From Chromera velia (Eukaryota; Sar; Chromeraceae): 64,000 nucleotides of DNA. Position 1 is the first letter of the stretch; every line of letters starts with the position of its first letter. Positions 45,032-56,836 of this stretch are shown here, one piece after another. The stretch is from contig JAHBMJ010002118.1 of NCBI GenBank assembly GCA_018398765.1, positions 40,854 through 104,853 of the forward strand, in the 5' to 3' direction. The notes beneath the pieces are model-generated. The model was not told the origin of the DNA. It ran no database searches and saw nothing but the letters and a program-made list of their open reading frames with translations. Position numbers and translations under genes: made by a program.

Positions 45032-46553
45032 GGAAACTGTGCACTGTACACTAGATGTTACATAATTATATAAAAGACGATGGAGGACAAAAGCTAGGAC
45101 AAAAACATGTCGAACTGGATGTCGAAGGAGGCCTATAGCTCTACGCCTAGCTAAGGAACGCCCCAGCCGCCCTGCTTGACATTCAAGTAGTCGAAGATGA
45201 AATCCATATACTGACATGATGGAGAGAGGGCAGACTGCTTGCAAGCTTTGATGACACATTGGAGTTCGGTGAAAGGGAGAGAGGAGAGAGCTGCAAATAG
45301 CAGCAGATGGAAAATGGGTGGTGAAGGGAAGGTAGACAAGATCGGTCTATTCTCTTTTCTTTTGAATGAGGCCAACAAGAATGTCGATACCTTTCTGAAA
45401 GACATCATGATGAAAAGACAGGTAGTAAGAGAATGGAAAAGAAAAAAGGGAGACAATTTGAGTCAAGCTTTAGGAAGAGAGTTAGATAGGCTGCATTAGG
45501 AGACTTAAAAAAGTGAGAAAGAAAGAGAGGGAAGAATTAAAGAGTATGAAAGGGTGTGGAGTGATACAAAGAAAGCAAAAGAGGAGGGAAAAAGGAGGAG
45601 GATGGGATGTTGGAAGGTTTTGGAACTCGCTTCGAGCCTTTCATCTACAATTTTGGGATCGTTCCCTTTCAAACCCTGCTTTGGAATGGAGTGAACCCTC
45701 TCGCATACACACGTAGGTGATTGACTGTTCAATGTGATCCGTTCGCAGCACAGGCAAGACCAGTACGGGCCGGCCAGGGAGGTCTGATGCGTCTAGGCGC
45801 TTTCCCTGGAAGCCGTACATCGGACATTCGGCATTGGGGCAGGAAGCCAATCCTCCGGACATTAATCCTAATCCTAATCCTAGGCTGTGTGGTAGCTCCG
45901 GACATTAATCCTAATCCTAATCCTAGGCTGTGTTAGCTCGGGCAGCATCTGGACATAGCGGGAAAATTTCCGGCAAAAGCCTTAGCGCCCCGGGCCAGCT
46001 TAGCAGCGTCTAGCTTAGCGAAAAATAAATCAATCAATTAATGAATATACACAATATATCTTTTCTTTTTTTAAAAAAAGCTCTGGACATGCACACTAGC
46101 TAGTGTGTATGCACAGCCTCGGAAGGCAATCAGCTGCATTATCAGCATCTTTAGGTTAGCTACTAGCTATAGTATAACACTATGTGTGTACAGATAAATT
46201 TTTTTAGCAATTTATATACAGATCGTTCAAGTTTACATAACTATTAATTTATAATACATTCGTATCACCAACTCTATCAATTGCTGCATCCCCAACAGTA
46301 GTGGACCCAGCTTATGAGTTGATATGACACCGTTTTGATATGTCAGCAAACGCTATACATGCACTTGAGACCAACGACAAGAAAAAGAAGACCCTGAGTT
46401 TCCATCAAGTTCTCTGAATGAAGAGCCTTTTGAGGAACATCAATACACACACAAGAACGCACCCACACAGTGGTACGCAGGCCTGCTCACGCACGACAAA
46501 GACAACCATCTCGGACACATACACTGGATCGAGAAGAGAGAAAGAGCCCACGA
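45032..46553. other. intergenic, minor repeats
   Basis: A duplicated block at 45854-45927 has two 38-43-bp copies, each with three CCTAAT units (CATTAATCCTAATCCTAATC) and AGGCTGTG. A plus frame at 45239-45499 is hydrophilic and unassigned. The remainder has no supported feature. Confidence 0.4.
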
Positions 46554-48609
46554 TCAGGAATGATATGACTCGGAGACGTGGCCTATCAGTCCGACTCTGT
46601 TGATAAACGTGAAAGCGCTTCCTTTCTGATTGTCTGCAACAAACATCTGGATGGACCGAATTCGATGAAATTTGGCGCCTGGCAGCACGGCTTTCCCTCC
46701 CTCTTGAAGAGTCTCCGGCTCCAAGTCGAGTCTGTGCGCACAAGCGCTATCCTCTGCTTCCGAAAAGTCCATTCCCTCGTTATTGGCAAACAGCCTCACG
46801 TCCTTCGGCCCACTGCTGTCCTGAGTGTCCTCCGGGTCCGCGTCAGACGGTCCCACGTTGGCTCGGAACATCAATTGTGAGAGCGCGACGGGTTCTTTGA
46901 AGACGATTTTCAGAAGCAGCTGCTGGTCTACGTCACTCAACAGGAATTTGTCTTGCGGATTCGCCTGCATTCAATTGAAGGCAGGAAGGCAGACACACAG
47001 GGAGGGAACAGTTACAAAAAAGAAAAGTGGAACAACTAAATCTACGGAATTGATCCATCATGCTGCGTCAGCGTGGTATCTTTTTTCTCAGCAGAACGGA
47101 AAAAGCACCTGCATGAAAAAAACGCATGCATGCACTTGCAGACACACAACGAGAGACGGACAGAAACAAATGACGTGTCACTCCCTAACATCCCATCAGA
47201 GAGTCAGGGAACGAAGCAGTGCGTAAATCTTTTTCAATTCCGACATTCATCAAGAAAGTCCCAAGTTGTTTGAGAAAGAAAGGCGCACTCCGGCAGGTCT
47301 CAGACAGAGAGAACGTAAACCTTTTCATCTTTGTTGAACAGTTGAAAGGCCGAGCTGAACCTTTTCATCTTTGTTGGAGAACAGTTGAAAGGCCGAGCTA
47401 AACCTTTTCATCTTTGTTGAACAGTTGAAAGGCCGAGCATACAAATAGACACACGCACCGAGGCAGCCGGACATGAACAGACAAACAGGCTCATGAGAGA
47501 GGACGGCTACAGACGGTCTGGTCTGCCTGATGCTTTCATGCATGTCCACAGATCCGCAGGGGAAAGCAAAAGGTGGTCGGAGACGAGAAAAAGCCGAAGG
47601 AAAGAGACAGACGCAGCAGCCACTCACAAACGGACAGAAAGACGAGCAACCAAAGTGTGCACATTCACGCAGGCTGACACGCAGAGTTTCAAAAACGCAG
47701 CTTCGGATGGGAACTCACGCATGCTTGTGAGGAGTGACGTTTGTAAACAAAAGGAGCGCAAGAGACCAAAACAACAGAGAGAAGAAAAGCAAATAGCGAA
47801 GACACTGTGCAGGCAGAGACGCCAGAAAGAAGGTTCAACTCATTTCACCCCCCCGATCTCACACCCGTCTGCCATTCTTTCTGAATAGAAACGAAAGAGA
47901 CCCGCTCTTCTCATTCTTGCCCTTCTTCTGTCCTCTTCTCCCTCCTTTCCTTCGCTTTCATCGCACAAGCGCCCGCTTTTTCTGTGTCCGCACATTTTTT
48001 CTCACAGTTCCTTTCGTTTCATTCCTCACAATTGCCCCGCTCTTCTCATGCAATCAGTGGAGAGTCTGCGTGAATAATTGTCTTGCCAAAGACTCGAGTT
48101 GCGGAGTACACAGATGACACGGATGGCAACACCGGTCGCAGTCAGTGCGACGGCCGTCTCCCAATTTTTGAGTCCCAAACCCTTCCACTCCATTCAATCC
48201 CGGTCTCTCCCAAAAGAGAACGGACCTGCAGAATCCCAGCGAGGTTCAGATACTGTCCGTGAGCATTCAGGCACACCTGCAGAGAAGGACAAGAACGGCA
48301 GGATGAAAGCTCTGTGTGATAGAATCTGACGTGTCAGGGAGATGTATATATGATACACAGAGGATTAATTTCATGAAGAGGGACCTGAGACGATCTGTTC
48401 TCAGGGGGCTTATCAGCAATGCCAAGATATGCTGATACAGCAACCTTCCGAAAGAATTGCCGACTCACCGATTGTTGATAGTCGATGACATCTGTGCACA
48501 TTGCCAGGTCGACTTCTTCATGTTGCAGTGAGGACTTCATCTGTTTGGCTTTTGTGAGCATGTGATTCTTCATTGCTCGGGTGTTGCTGCCTGCCGTGTC
48601 GAAGTTCAT
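46554..48609 (-). CDS. PITH-domain protein
   Basis: Three exons, 48609-48469, 48276-48226 and 46964-46554, all phase 0, give about 200 residues. The PITH domain is a beta-sandwich that in other eukaryotes is found C-terminal to thioredoxin domains (TXNL1) or alone (PITHD1), and it binds the proteasome in TXNL1. The diagnostic landmarks run in order: D-V-I-D across the first junction into V-C-L-N-A, L-L-S-D-V-D-Q-Q-L-L-L-K-I, V-A-L-S-Q-L, D-V-R-L-F-A-N-N, M-D-F-S-E-A-E-D, and I-R-S-I-Q-M-F-V-A-D-N-Q before the final G-L-I-G. No thioredoxin domain is seen, so it is a stand-alone type. The 51-bp middle exon has TGCAG and GTCCGT borders. The start M48609 is the first Met in the exon, but the frame stays open upstream to 48729, so further N-terminal sequence is possible. 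The large intron (48225-46965) holds the tandem repeats at 47318-47440. Confidence 0.8.
47318..47440. repeat. three-copy 39-44-bp tandem repeat in an intron
   Basis: Three units of AACCTTTTCATCTTTGTTG followed by AACAGTTGAAAGGCCGAGC. The middle unit has 4 extra bases (GAGA). It lies in the second intron of the PITH gene. Confidence 0.85.
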
Positions 48610-49703
48610 CTTGACGATGCAAAAGGAAAGGTCTGTATAGTAGGTGAAGGAAAGAAGGGCGGTGGGGCCAGCAAGAAAAGAGTTGAAGTCGACTTCACGA
48701 GACGCCAAGTCCCAAAAGACCCACAGCAATCAACAAAAGCAGTGAGCCACACAGAAAAGAAAAGAAACGAGTTTCCAGATCCGACAGTGAAAGTGACAAC
48801 CTTCACACTCAAACAGACATTCACAAAGCACACGTCCGCGTGTTTGAGAGCATCTTCGCCGCTCCAAGATGCTCCAAGTTCACCAAAGTGACCAGCCCGG
48901 CCCCTCATTGCTCGTGAGAAAAAAAAGCGCGGTCTTGGCTCGGAAGGCGACTCCGTGCGCGATTTAGCCGCGCAATATTCAAGGGCCACTCATGCAGCAT
49001 GCATGAACAACAACCTTTCGCGGCGCAGTGCATGGGCCCGGAAAGCGAAGCCGGGGGGCACTTACAAAACAAAAATACCGCAGCCCATATGGCCCCGGAA
49101 AGCGAAGCGGGGGGCACTTACATCTGACGCAAGCAAGCTTGCGAACGGCCCCGGAAAGCAAGAAAAATGAGAACTGCACGATTGACGCACGCCGGCCATG
49201 CAGCCTCCCACCGACCCCCCCCCCGCGGGGAAAAAGCATGCGCGGAACCCCCCCCTCCCTCAGGGAAAAAGCTCAGGGGTAAGTGGTGATGCACGCATAG
49301 CCCAAATTTAGCCTTTCGGGGCCGGGTTTTTAGTGAAAGACATGTTGCGTACATGCATGCACGCCATGCTGTCTAAACCTTCAGAATGACTGCCTGCGCT
49401 AACTCCAGGCAGCCCGGTCTTATGTATGACCTTCCCCAGGCAGTTAGGGGGTCTTTCTGCATTCTCTCTATAATGTGAAAAACATTAAAAAAAGTTTAAA
49501 AATACCTTTATTCTGGGATTTAGTATCTGAACGCAACTTTAAAGATTCATTTACAATGCTTCAAATTGAATCAATAAATCAAAATTTTTATATAATTCTA
49601 GATATTATTTCATAGAAAAGAATTAAATCAAATTTTCTGAATAATTTTCCAGAGTAAATTTTCACTCTACGATAAGTTTATAAACAATGCAAAGTTGCAT
49701 GTA
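48610..49703. other. intergenic with hairpin-family repeats
   Basis: 49020-49200 holds three copies of GGCCCCGGAAAGCGAAGC-like sequence. 49122-49200 matches the arms of the foldback at 63253-63472. 49200-49290 has C- and G-runs around GCGGGG and AAAAAGC. From 49470 to 49690 it is AT-rich. No gene. Confidence 0.5.
49031..49200 (+). repeat. GGCCCCGGAAAG repeat cluster
   Basis: Core words at 49036, 49091 and 49147. The first two are followed by CGAAGCSGGGGGGCACTTAC, the same sequence that forms the loop of the hairpin at 50836-50904. The third begins the stretch 49122-49200 that recurs in both arms of the 63253-63472 foldback. Confidence 0.8.
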
Positions 49704-50191
49704 TCACTTTTTGTTTACTTGGATTGGCACCTCCCAGATAAGCTTGAAATCTTCTGCCTCATCATGGTGGTGAGGGACACAGGCATCGATTGCATGTCTG
49801 AATGTTCTGCGGCGGTTTTCTTCAGCTACGGTCTGTTCTTCTGTTATGTCCTCCATGTGAAACACCTCTCTCCATTCCTCTACCTCTTCCCTCTCAGATT
49901 CTTCTTCTGCCGCATTTGCTGAAAAGGACATGCCATCAGGCAGACGCCCCACCTCCCTCTCCTTTCTGAATTGCTCTGCTTCATTCATATTTTCAGGGGG
50001 TGCAAAACGTGCCACTTCCCACTGAGAGAGGCGTGGCACAGGCACTGACCACATGGCTCGCTCGCCCGCCGTCATTGGATCGATAGAGGAGGGATTCCAC
50101 ACGTATGCAAATCGCTGCACATGTTGCGCTATGAGCACGATGGTTGGGAAGTACCAGAGCCAGTCCGTCAGCCCCCCCCTTCTGGACATCT
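49704..50191 (-). CDS. uncharacterised gene exon (family copy 2)
   Basis: An open frame of about 161 codons begins after a TTTACAG acceptor (exon start 50191) and ends at 49704. Features are W-L-W-Y-F-P-T-I-V, then W-N-P-S-S-I-D-P and E-R-A-M-W-S-V-P, a Glu-rich helical middle and D-E-A-E-D-F-K-L-I-W near the end. The same blocks occur in the broken copy at 1631-1261, so this is a repeated sequence, probably mobile-element derived. I do not recognise the family; an origin in the C-terminal part of a hAT-like protein is possible but not shown. Upstream exons are not found. Confidence 0.45.
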
Positions 50192-50236
50192 CTGTAAAAA
50201 ACCTACTCTGCTGTATTGCAGTTAGCTAGGCAGGCA

Positions 50237-50355
50237 GCAAGCGGGAAGGCCGAGTGCGGAATTATTAATCAGTGCAGTCAGCAAGCAGGAAGGCCGAGTG
50301 CGGAATTATCAATCAGTGCAGTCAGTAAGCGGGAAGACCAAGTGCGGAATCAATC
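50237..50355. repeat. 44-bp tandem repeat, 2.7 copies
   Basis: Units start at 50237, 50281 and 50325: GCAAGCGGGAAGGCCGAGTG then CGGAATTATTAATCAGTGCA and GTCA. The third unit is truncated. Confidence 0.9.
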
Positions 50356-50689
50356 AGTGAGTTAATCAATGGATGTACAATGATGTGCAGTGATGTGCAT
50401 CTATAGTGACAAGAGTGAGAAGAGACGAAAGTTGAAAGCAACCGTCAACTTAATGTGTATCTACTGGTAACTATCGCTGATTGCGACCGCCGAACAAAAA
50501 GTTGCTGCCGGTCTGCATAACCTGGTCGGACCTTTGATACTCGGCATGCACGTATAGATCACGAGGTCGTGTCGGTACGTCCCTCGCGCGAACCCGGTCG
50601 GGCACGTGCACCATGGTTCGTGTCAACTTCATGACGACAAGGTCGGTGCCTTCGGTACCAACCTTCGCCCCAGGCAACTCTCAACAACT

Positions 50690-50798
50690 GCCTGGGGCTT
50701 CGCCCCAGGCAGCTCTATATAAACTTAGGTAAAACCACCTGGGGTCACCCCAGGCGGCCCTGGTGGGCCGTCTGCGGCGTGCCTGGGGTACCCCAGGC
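50690..50798. repeat. cluster of GCCTGGGG hairpins
   Basis: Three near-perfect palindromes: 50690-50710 (GCCTGGGG, loop CTTCG, CCCCAGGC), 50738-50754 (CCTGGGG, TCA, CCCCAGG) and 50781-50798 (GCCTGGGGTACCCCAGGC). Single CCCAGGC half-sites flank them. Confidence 0.9.
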
Positions 50799-50835
50799 GC
50801 CCCAGGCAGGTTTAGACAGCATGATGCACGCGTGA

Positions 50836-50904
50836 GCTGGGGTATTTCTGTTTTGTAAGTGCCCCCTGCTTCGCTTTCCGGGGCTAAAACAGAAATACCC
50901 CAGC
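50836..50904. repeat. hairpin with 19-bp perfect stem
   Basis: The stem GCTGGGGTATTTCTGTTTT (50836-50854) pairs perfectly with 50886-50904. The 31-base loop is the reverse complement of the CCCGGAAAGCGAAGC-GGGGGGCACTTAC sequence found at 49036 and 49091. Confidence 0.9.
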
Positions 50905-52787
50905 CTATGCATACATGCATGCATGCACTGTCTTTCGCCAAAAATCCAGCTCTGAAAGGCTGATTTACGCCATGCGTGCGTCAGATGCCTGGGTTTCAGC
51001 TTACCCCCAGGCTTTTTTCCCGGGGGGGGGNNNNNNNNNNNNNNNNNNNNNNNNNNNNNNNNNNNNNNNNNNNNNNNNNNNNNNNNNNNNNNNNNNNNNN
51101 NNNNNNNNNNNNNNNNNNNNNNNNNNNNNNNNNNNNNNNNNNNNNNNNNNNNNNNNNNNNNNNNNNNNNNNNNNNNNNNNNNNNNNNNNNNNNNNNNNNN
51201 NNNNNNNNNNNNNNNNNNGGGGGGGGCAGCGCTACCATACATGCACCACATCTAAGAGTAACAAAGATGCACCTACCTCCGTTTGAGAGAAACCGGGCAT
51301 GAAATAGAGATGAGCGGAGCTGTTGCTTTGATGTGGTTCCGTTCTGTCTCGCTCAGTCTAGATGAAGAGGGAAGGGAGGAAAGGAGGGGAAAGGAGGGGA
51401 AAGGAGGGGAAGGGAAGGGAAGAGGGATGGGTAGAAGGCAGAAGCTGACCTCTCTTCCTCCTTCATGATCAGAGGAGGGGGTCAGGTCTCTTTTGGACTC
51501 GTGGACGAGATGGATTACTGGTAAGCTGTTCCTTCGGCAAGATTTCATCCTGTCTCTTTCAGTCTGAGAAAAGTCTATTGAAAGAGTGGGGATTGAGGAG
51601 AGAGGCATCGCCTCACAGGCCAACATATGGTCTGTCTTCCTTCTAACGTCGGGGCTGACCAGGAGAGAACGCTTTTCGTTTGCCTTCTTCTTCGGTGTCG
51701 GGGCTGAGCAGGAGAGGACAAGCTGTTTGCAATCCAACCCCGTACTCAGTTTGGAGGAAAGTTTTTTGGAAGTGGGCAAGCCTTAGGGAGAGGATGGGGG
51801 TAAAGCCGGCAGTTCCCATAGAATTGTATCCTCGACCTCCATGTAGAAGAAGGCCATATACAGGAAAGGGGGGAGAAAGAACAGATCTCACCTCTTCTCT
51901 TGTTCTGGGCACCATAGCCAAGAGACCCTACCTCTTAGCCAACGAGGCGACAGCACTGAGGTGACAATGGAAGAATGATGATGGGTTGTGGGGTTTGAGG
52001 AGGGAGGGAGGGAGGGAGGGGCTGGATATTCATCAAACATAAATACAATAAGAGAGAAAGGAAGTATACACATTGTAAAATTGATTTCCTCATGTGCCTG
52101 TCCCTATAGTCGATCTACTAACCAAACTTTTTTATCCCCGTCTGAGGGGGGGTTCTCAGCCTGCTCTTGGTAGGGAACCCCAGAAGGGAGAAATAAGGAT
52201 GGTCATTGAAGACGGATGAAAGAAAACACAGACCATTTGAAGGAAAAAAGAGGCCAAGGAGAGGGGGAAAGAGAGAGAATAATAAAAAGGGAGAAGACGT
52301 ATGAAAGGAAGAAAAGAAAGAAAGTGGAAGAAGGATAGAAATGAAGGGGGAAAAAAGGGAACCAGAAGAGAAGATTGACAGAAAGAGACACCAAACGCGG
52401 CAACACACAGAAGCAAAGGTGAAAAGAGCGGTAAGCAAAATAATAAGAGAATGAAAATATATCTGTATGCAGGCAACGAGTGACAACGATGTGGAGATCG
52501 AGTATGGGCTGGAACTAATGGAGAGAAAGAGGGGGAGGGAGAGGGAGAGAGAGAAGCGCTAGAAAGAAGGGAGACGGACGAGGAGCCTAACATATGGAAA
52601 TAAAGTATAGACAGAAAGGCAAGTGGGACGATTTGGAATTAAAAGGATAAATAGACGCACACAGGCACCCAAAAACTTTAAGAGGAAAAGAAAAGATTAC
52701 ATAAAAGAAAAGAGAAAGATACGAGGGAGAGGAAAGAGGGAAAGAAAATGAGAGAGAGCGAGAGAGAAAGAGATAAAAACAGAGATA

Positions 52788-52790
52788 GGA

Positions 52791-52821
<31 letters not shown>

Positions 52822-53057
52822 TAGACAGACAGACTAGCTAGTAGACAGACAGACAGACCAACCGACCGACCGACCGACAGACTAGCAAATAAACAGACAG
52901 ACAGACAGACAGACAGTCAGTCAGACAGTCACACAGATAGACAGACAGACAGACAGACAGTCAGACAGACCGACAGACTAGCAAACAGACAGATAGATAG
53001 ACTAGCTAGTAGATAGACAGACAGACAGACCGACCGACCGACCGACCAACAAACTAG

Positions 53058-53093
<36 letters not shown>

Positions 53094-53165
53094 TAGACAG
53101 ACAGTCAGACAGTCACACAGACAGATAGACAGACACACAGATAGACAGACAGACCGACAGACTAG

Positions 53166-53196
<31 letters not shown>

Positions 53197-53262
53197 CCAG
53201 TCAGTCAGTCAGACAGTCACACAGACAGACAAACAGACAGATCGACAGACTTAGTCTAGCAA

Positions 53263-53314
<52 letters not shown>

Positions 53315-53416
53315 TCAGACAGTCACACAGATAGACAAACAGAGTCAGACCGACAAACTAGCAAACAGACAGACAGACAGATAGAGAAACAGACAGACAG
53401 ACAGACAGACAGAAAA
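52788..53416. repeat. (GACA)n satellite field with higher-order units
   Basis: Over 600 bp of GACA/GATA tetramers, interrupted by recurring words CTAGCAAA(C/T)AGACAG, CAGTCAGACAGTCACACAGA and GACCGACCGACC. The interruptions repeat at roughly 100-170 bp, so there is a higher-order structure. Confidence 0.9.
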
Positions 53417-54027
53417 AAAAAAAAAGAGACAGAGAAAGGGTGGGGGAAGGAGGAAGAAAGAAGGCAGACGGGAATACTGATAAACAAAAAGGAAATATAG
53501 ACAGAAAGACAGAGGAGACAGAAGACTTAGAGACATACACGCATATGGGAATCCTAAAAGAATCAGAAAGAGGGAGAAAAACGATAAAAAAGAATGAATA
53601 GAGAAATTTTAAAACAGAAAAGAGTGAAGAAGGCTGAAAAGGCGGAAGGGAAGAAAAAACCCCAGAACAGGGAAAAGAAGCAGTAGTAAGGAGTGATCAT
53701 TAGGAGGCGGAGGGAGTGGAAGATGATAGTTAGGGAAAAAGGTACGGCAAAAACTCTAATTCCTTTTTATAATCGCTCCCACATCTTCTAACGCTCCCAA
53801 ATTCCAACTGTTTCCCTGACTATTCTGTATGTCCAAGTCGCCTAGCAGAGCGTCCCATCTCCACTGACAGCGCACCTATGGTGGTCGCAACACTGCGTAA
53901 TTACTATCCTTCTGATGTCTCTACTGTAAATATATAAACGAACCATAAAAAAGGAAAGACACGCATAGTATATATGCACGTACATATACAGTCACCCACA
54001 CACAAACGCACACACGTATGCATACAT

Positions 54028-54058
<31 letters not shown>

Positions 54059-54601
54059 CATACACACACACATACACACACATACACACACACACACACA
54101 CATACACACACACACACACACACCATAACACACACATAAATACACACACACACATATATACACACACATACACACATACATATACACATAAGCATACGCA
54201 CATATACACATCTCTCATGCGCTGTCTCAGAGAAAGAGGCAACAATCATGCAAAAGAAGGAGATGAATTCCTTTGATCTTCTTTCTAAGATCTTTTTTTC
54301 CATTTCTTTTTTTTCCTTTTTCTTTCTTCCCATCTTCTTTCCTTTTTTTTTTGCTTTTTATTGCTATGCTAGGCTATGCTAGATTGCTATAACTCTCTCT
54401 GTTTCTCTTCGTTTTTCTCATCGTTCATCTCAGAGTCTCGGTTTCTTTCTCTATGCCTATCGCTCTCTCTCTCTCTTTCTCTCTCTCTCTCTTTCTCTCT
54501 CTTTTCTGTCGTTGGTTCAGCCTGGTGCTTTGAAGGGAAAAAAGAGAAACAGACGGATTAAAAGATAAAGTATTTATATCGAATTGGGGTTTTTCTCCAT
54601 T
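53417..54601. other. simple-repeat-rich, no gene
   Basis: Purine-rich to 53760; a (CA)n field at 53965-54200; (CT) at 54460-54505. No coding feature. Confidence 0.6.
53965..54210. repeat. (CA)n/(TACA)n microsatellite
   Basis: About 240 bp of CA dinucleotides interrupted by TA. Confidence 0.95.
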
Positions 54602-55135
54602 TCTTTTGAGGTTTTGCCCTGAAGCGCTGCGAGGGAAGGGGAGAAAAGAAGAAGGGGGTGAGGTAACGGAAATGGAAGGACCCCAGACAGCGCCAAGAGT
54701 TCGGCGACTGTTTCTTTCAGGTGCCAAAACAGAAGTTTTTGGTCGGCTGCATATGACAGTCAAGCAGGCTGGTATATCAAAAGACCGGGCTATAAATGAT
54801 TGTCAAAGCTTTCCTGGGTCTTTTTTTGGTCAGATCAGTAGGGATGGGATAGGGAAGGAAATTTTCAATGGAAGACACTGACAAAACGGAAATAAGGAGT
54901 GGAAAGATCTGAAAAGGGGAAAAGAAAGCTGGGTTTTCTCCCTCACTGCTCAAAAGAGGAAGTTTTTTCCTGGCTGCAGACCGTCGTAACTGAAAAAACG
55001 GCAGTCAGTGTAGCATGTTGGTTAGTATGGGTAGGGTATGGGTGAGGTGGGAGGGAATGAGAAGCAATGAGGGAACCGCTAACATGCTGAGGAGGTTGGG
55101 AAAGGAGGAACCACTGGAGGGCCCGGGACCAATTT

Positions 55136-55221
55136 TTTTTTTTTCTTTCTTTCTTTAATTCTTTCTTTTCTTTCTTGCTTTTCTTTCTTTCTTTCTTTCT
55201 TTCTTTCTTTTTTTCTTTTAG

Positions 55222-55261
<40 letters not shown>

Positions 55262-55344
55262 TTTTTCTTTCTTTCTTTCTTTCTTTCGTTCGTTTGTTCG
55301 TTCGTTTGTTTGTTTTTCCTTCCTTCCTTCTTTCCTTCCTTTCT

Positions 55345-55381
<37 letters not shown>

Positions 55382-55590
55382 TTTTTTTCTTTTTTTCTTT
55401 CTTTCTTTCTTTCTTTCTTTTTTTTTTCTTTCTTTCTCAAACTATCTGTCTGTCTGTCTGTCTTTCTTTCTTTCTTTCTTTCTTTCTTTCCTTCCTTCCT
55501 TGCTTCCTACATTCCCCCCTTTCCTCTTTGAAAATTCTTTCTTTCTTTCTTTCTTTCCTTCCTTCTTTCTTTCTTTCTTTCTTTCTTCAA
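55136..55590. repeat. (CTTT)n microsatellite
   Basis: TTTC/TTCC tetramers between repeat copies 1 and 2, with GTTC and CTGT islands. A similar tract at 56538-57028 precedes copy 3. Confidence 0.95.
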
Positions 55591-55963
55591 TCAGGGGTTT
55601 TTCTCTCCATGTCCCTGGAGGTTTTCCCCTGAGACGCTGCGAAGGGAAAGGGAAGAAAGGGGGGAAACTGACCAAACGGAAATAGAGAGTGGGAAGAGCT
55701 GAAAAGGGGAAGGAAAAGCTAGGTGTTCTCCCCTACTGTTCGAAAGAAGAAGTTTTTTCCTGGCTGTAGACCGCCGTGATTGACAAAGCGGTGGTCAGCA
55801 TGGCATGTCAGTGGTATGGTTAGGGTATGGGTGAGGGGGGAGGGAATGAGATGTAAGGAGAGAACCGCTAACATGCTGAGGAGGTTGGAAAAGGAGGAAC
55901 CACTGGAGGGCTCGGGACCAATTTTTTTCTTTCTTTCTTTCTTTAATTCTTTCTTTAGGGGGG

Positions 55964-56528
55964 GGCACTCTTGGGCTCATATAGGGTTACAAGTGCAAAA
56001 ATGATAAAAAAAATGAACCAAAAAACATTTGGACGAGCTTTTCACATAAGCTGGAGGTCCAGCATGTTGAGTTACTTCGAAATCAATCACTTTTACTGTA
56101 TAGCTTATGTGGTTACATGAGGTTACACCTCTTATTTTATATGTCCCCTTGCAAGGTTACAGGTTACAAGGTTACAGGCGGTCTTGAGGTCCATAACCAA
56201 CCAAAAAGTCAACTTTCAAAAACTCTTCAAATCACTTCAAAAACACTTTAAAATCCATGTAGACAAAGGTTATATCACTTTTGAAGAGGGTCATTTTAGG
56301 TTACAGATTACAAGGTTATAAGGGGTTTGGCTACAAAGTGAAAGGGACACATCGTTTTTCGTCAGTTTCTCATATAACCTCAATCAACAGAAGATGTTTT
56401 CAATATTTTTAGATGTAACCTGATGAGATTGATTGATTGGGACCACTTTTGAAGTAAGGGTAACATTACAGGGGGGTATACCCTTATGTATAAGGGGTGT
56501 TGAAACCTGTAACCCAATATAAGTGCCA
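55964..56528. mobile_element. GGTTACA-rich element with inverted ends
   Basis: It begins GGCACTCTTGGGCTCATATA-GGGTTACA and ends in a sequence that, reverse-complemented, reads GGCACTTATATTGGGTTACA. Inside, GGTTACA or its variants occur about ten times. Both sides are (CTTT) microsatellite, so a target duplication cannot be judged. No coding capacity. Confidence 0.5.
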
Positions 56529-56622
56529 GACCCTGGTTCTTTCTTTTCTTTCTTTCTTTCTTTCGTCTATTCGTTCGTTCGTTCGTTCGTTCATTCTTCC
56601 TTCCTTCCTTTCTTTCTTTTTT

Positions 56623-56654
<32 letters not shown>

Positions 56655-56664
56655 TTTCAGACTA

Positions 56665-56728
<64 letters not shown>

Positions 56729-56804
56729 TCCTTCCTTCCTTCCTTCCTTCTTTCTTTCTTTCTTTCTTTCTTTCTTTTTTTCTTTCTTTTTTTCTTTCTT
56801 TTTT

Positions 56805-56836
<32 letters not shown>

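Larger units (their letters stand above)
50190..52787. other. repeat-rich interval with gap
   Basis: Contains the 44-bp tandem at 50237-50355, the hairpin cluster at 50690-50798, the hairpin at 50836-50904 and a gap of 188 N (51031-51218) bounded by G-runs on both sides. 51370-51420 is an AAAGGAGGGG tandem. 52250-52780 is purine-rich. Frames at 51273-51964 on either strand carry no motif. Confidence 0.45.

Noticed and set aside
50745-51302. Frames across the second N run
   Set aside because: Same artefact; the flanks are G-runs and hairpins.
52929-53540. Cys-Leu-Ser-Val repeat frames
   Set aside because: Translations of the (GACA)n satellite.
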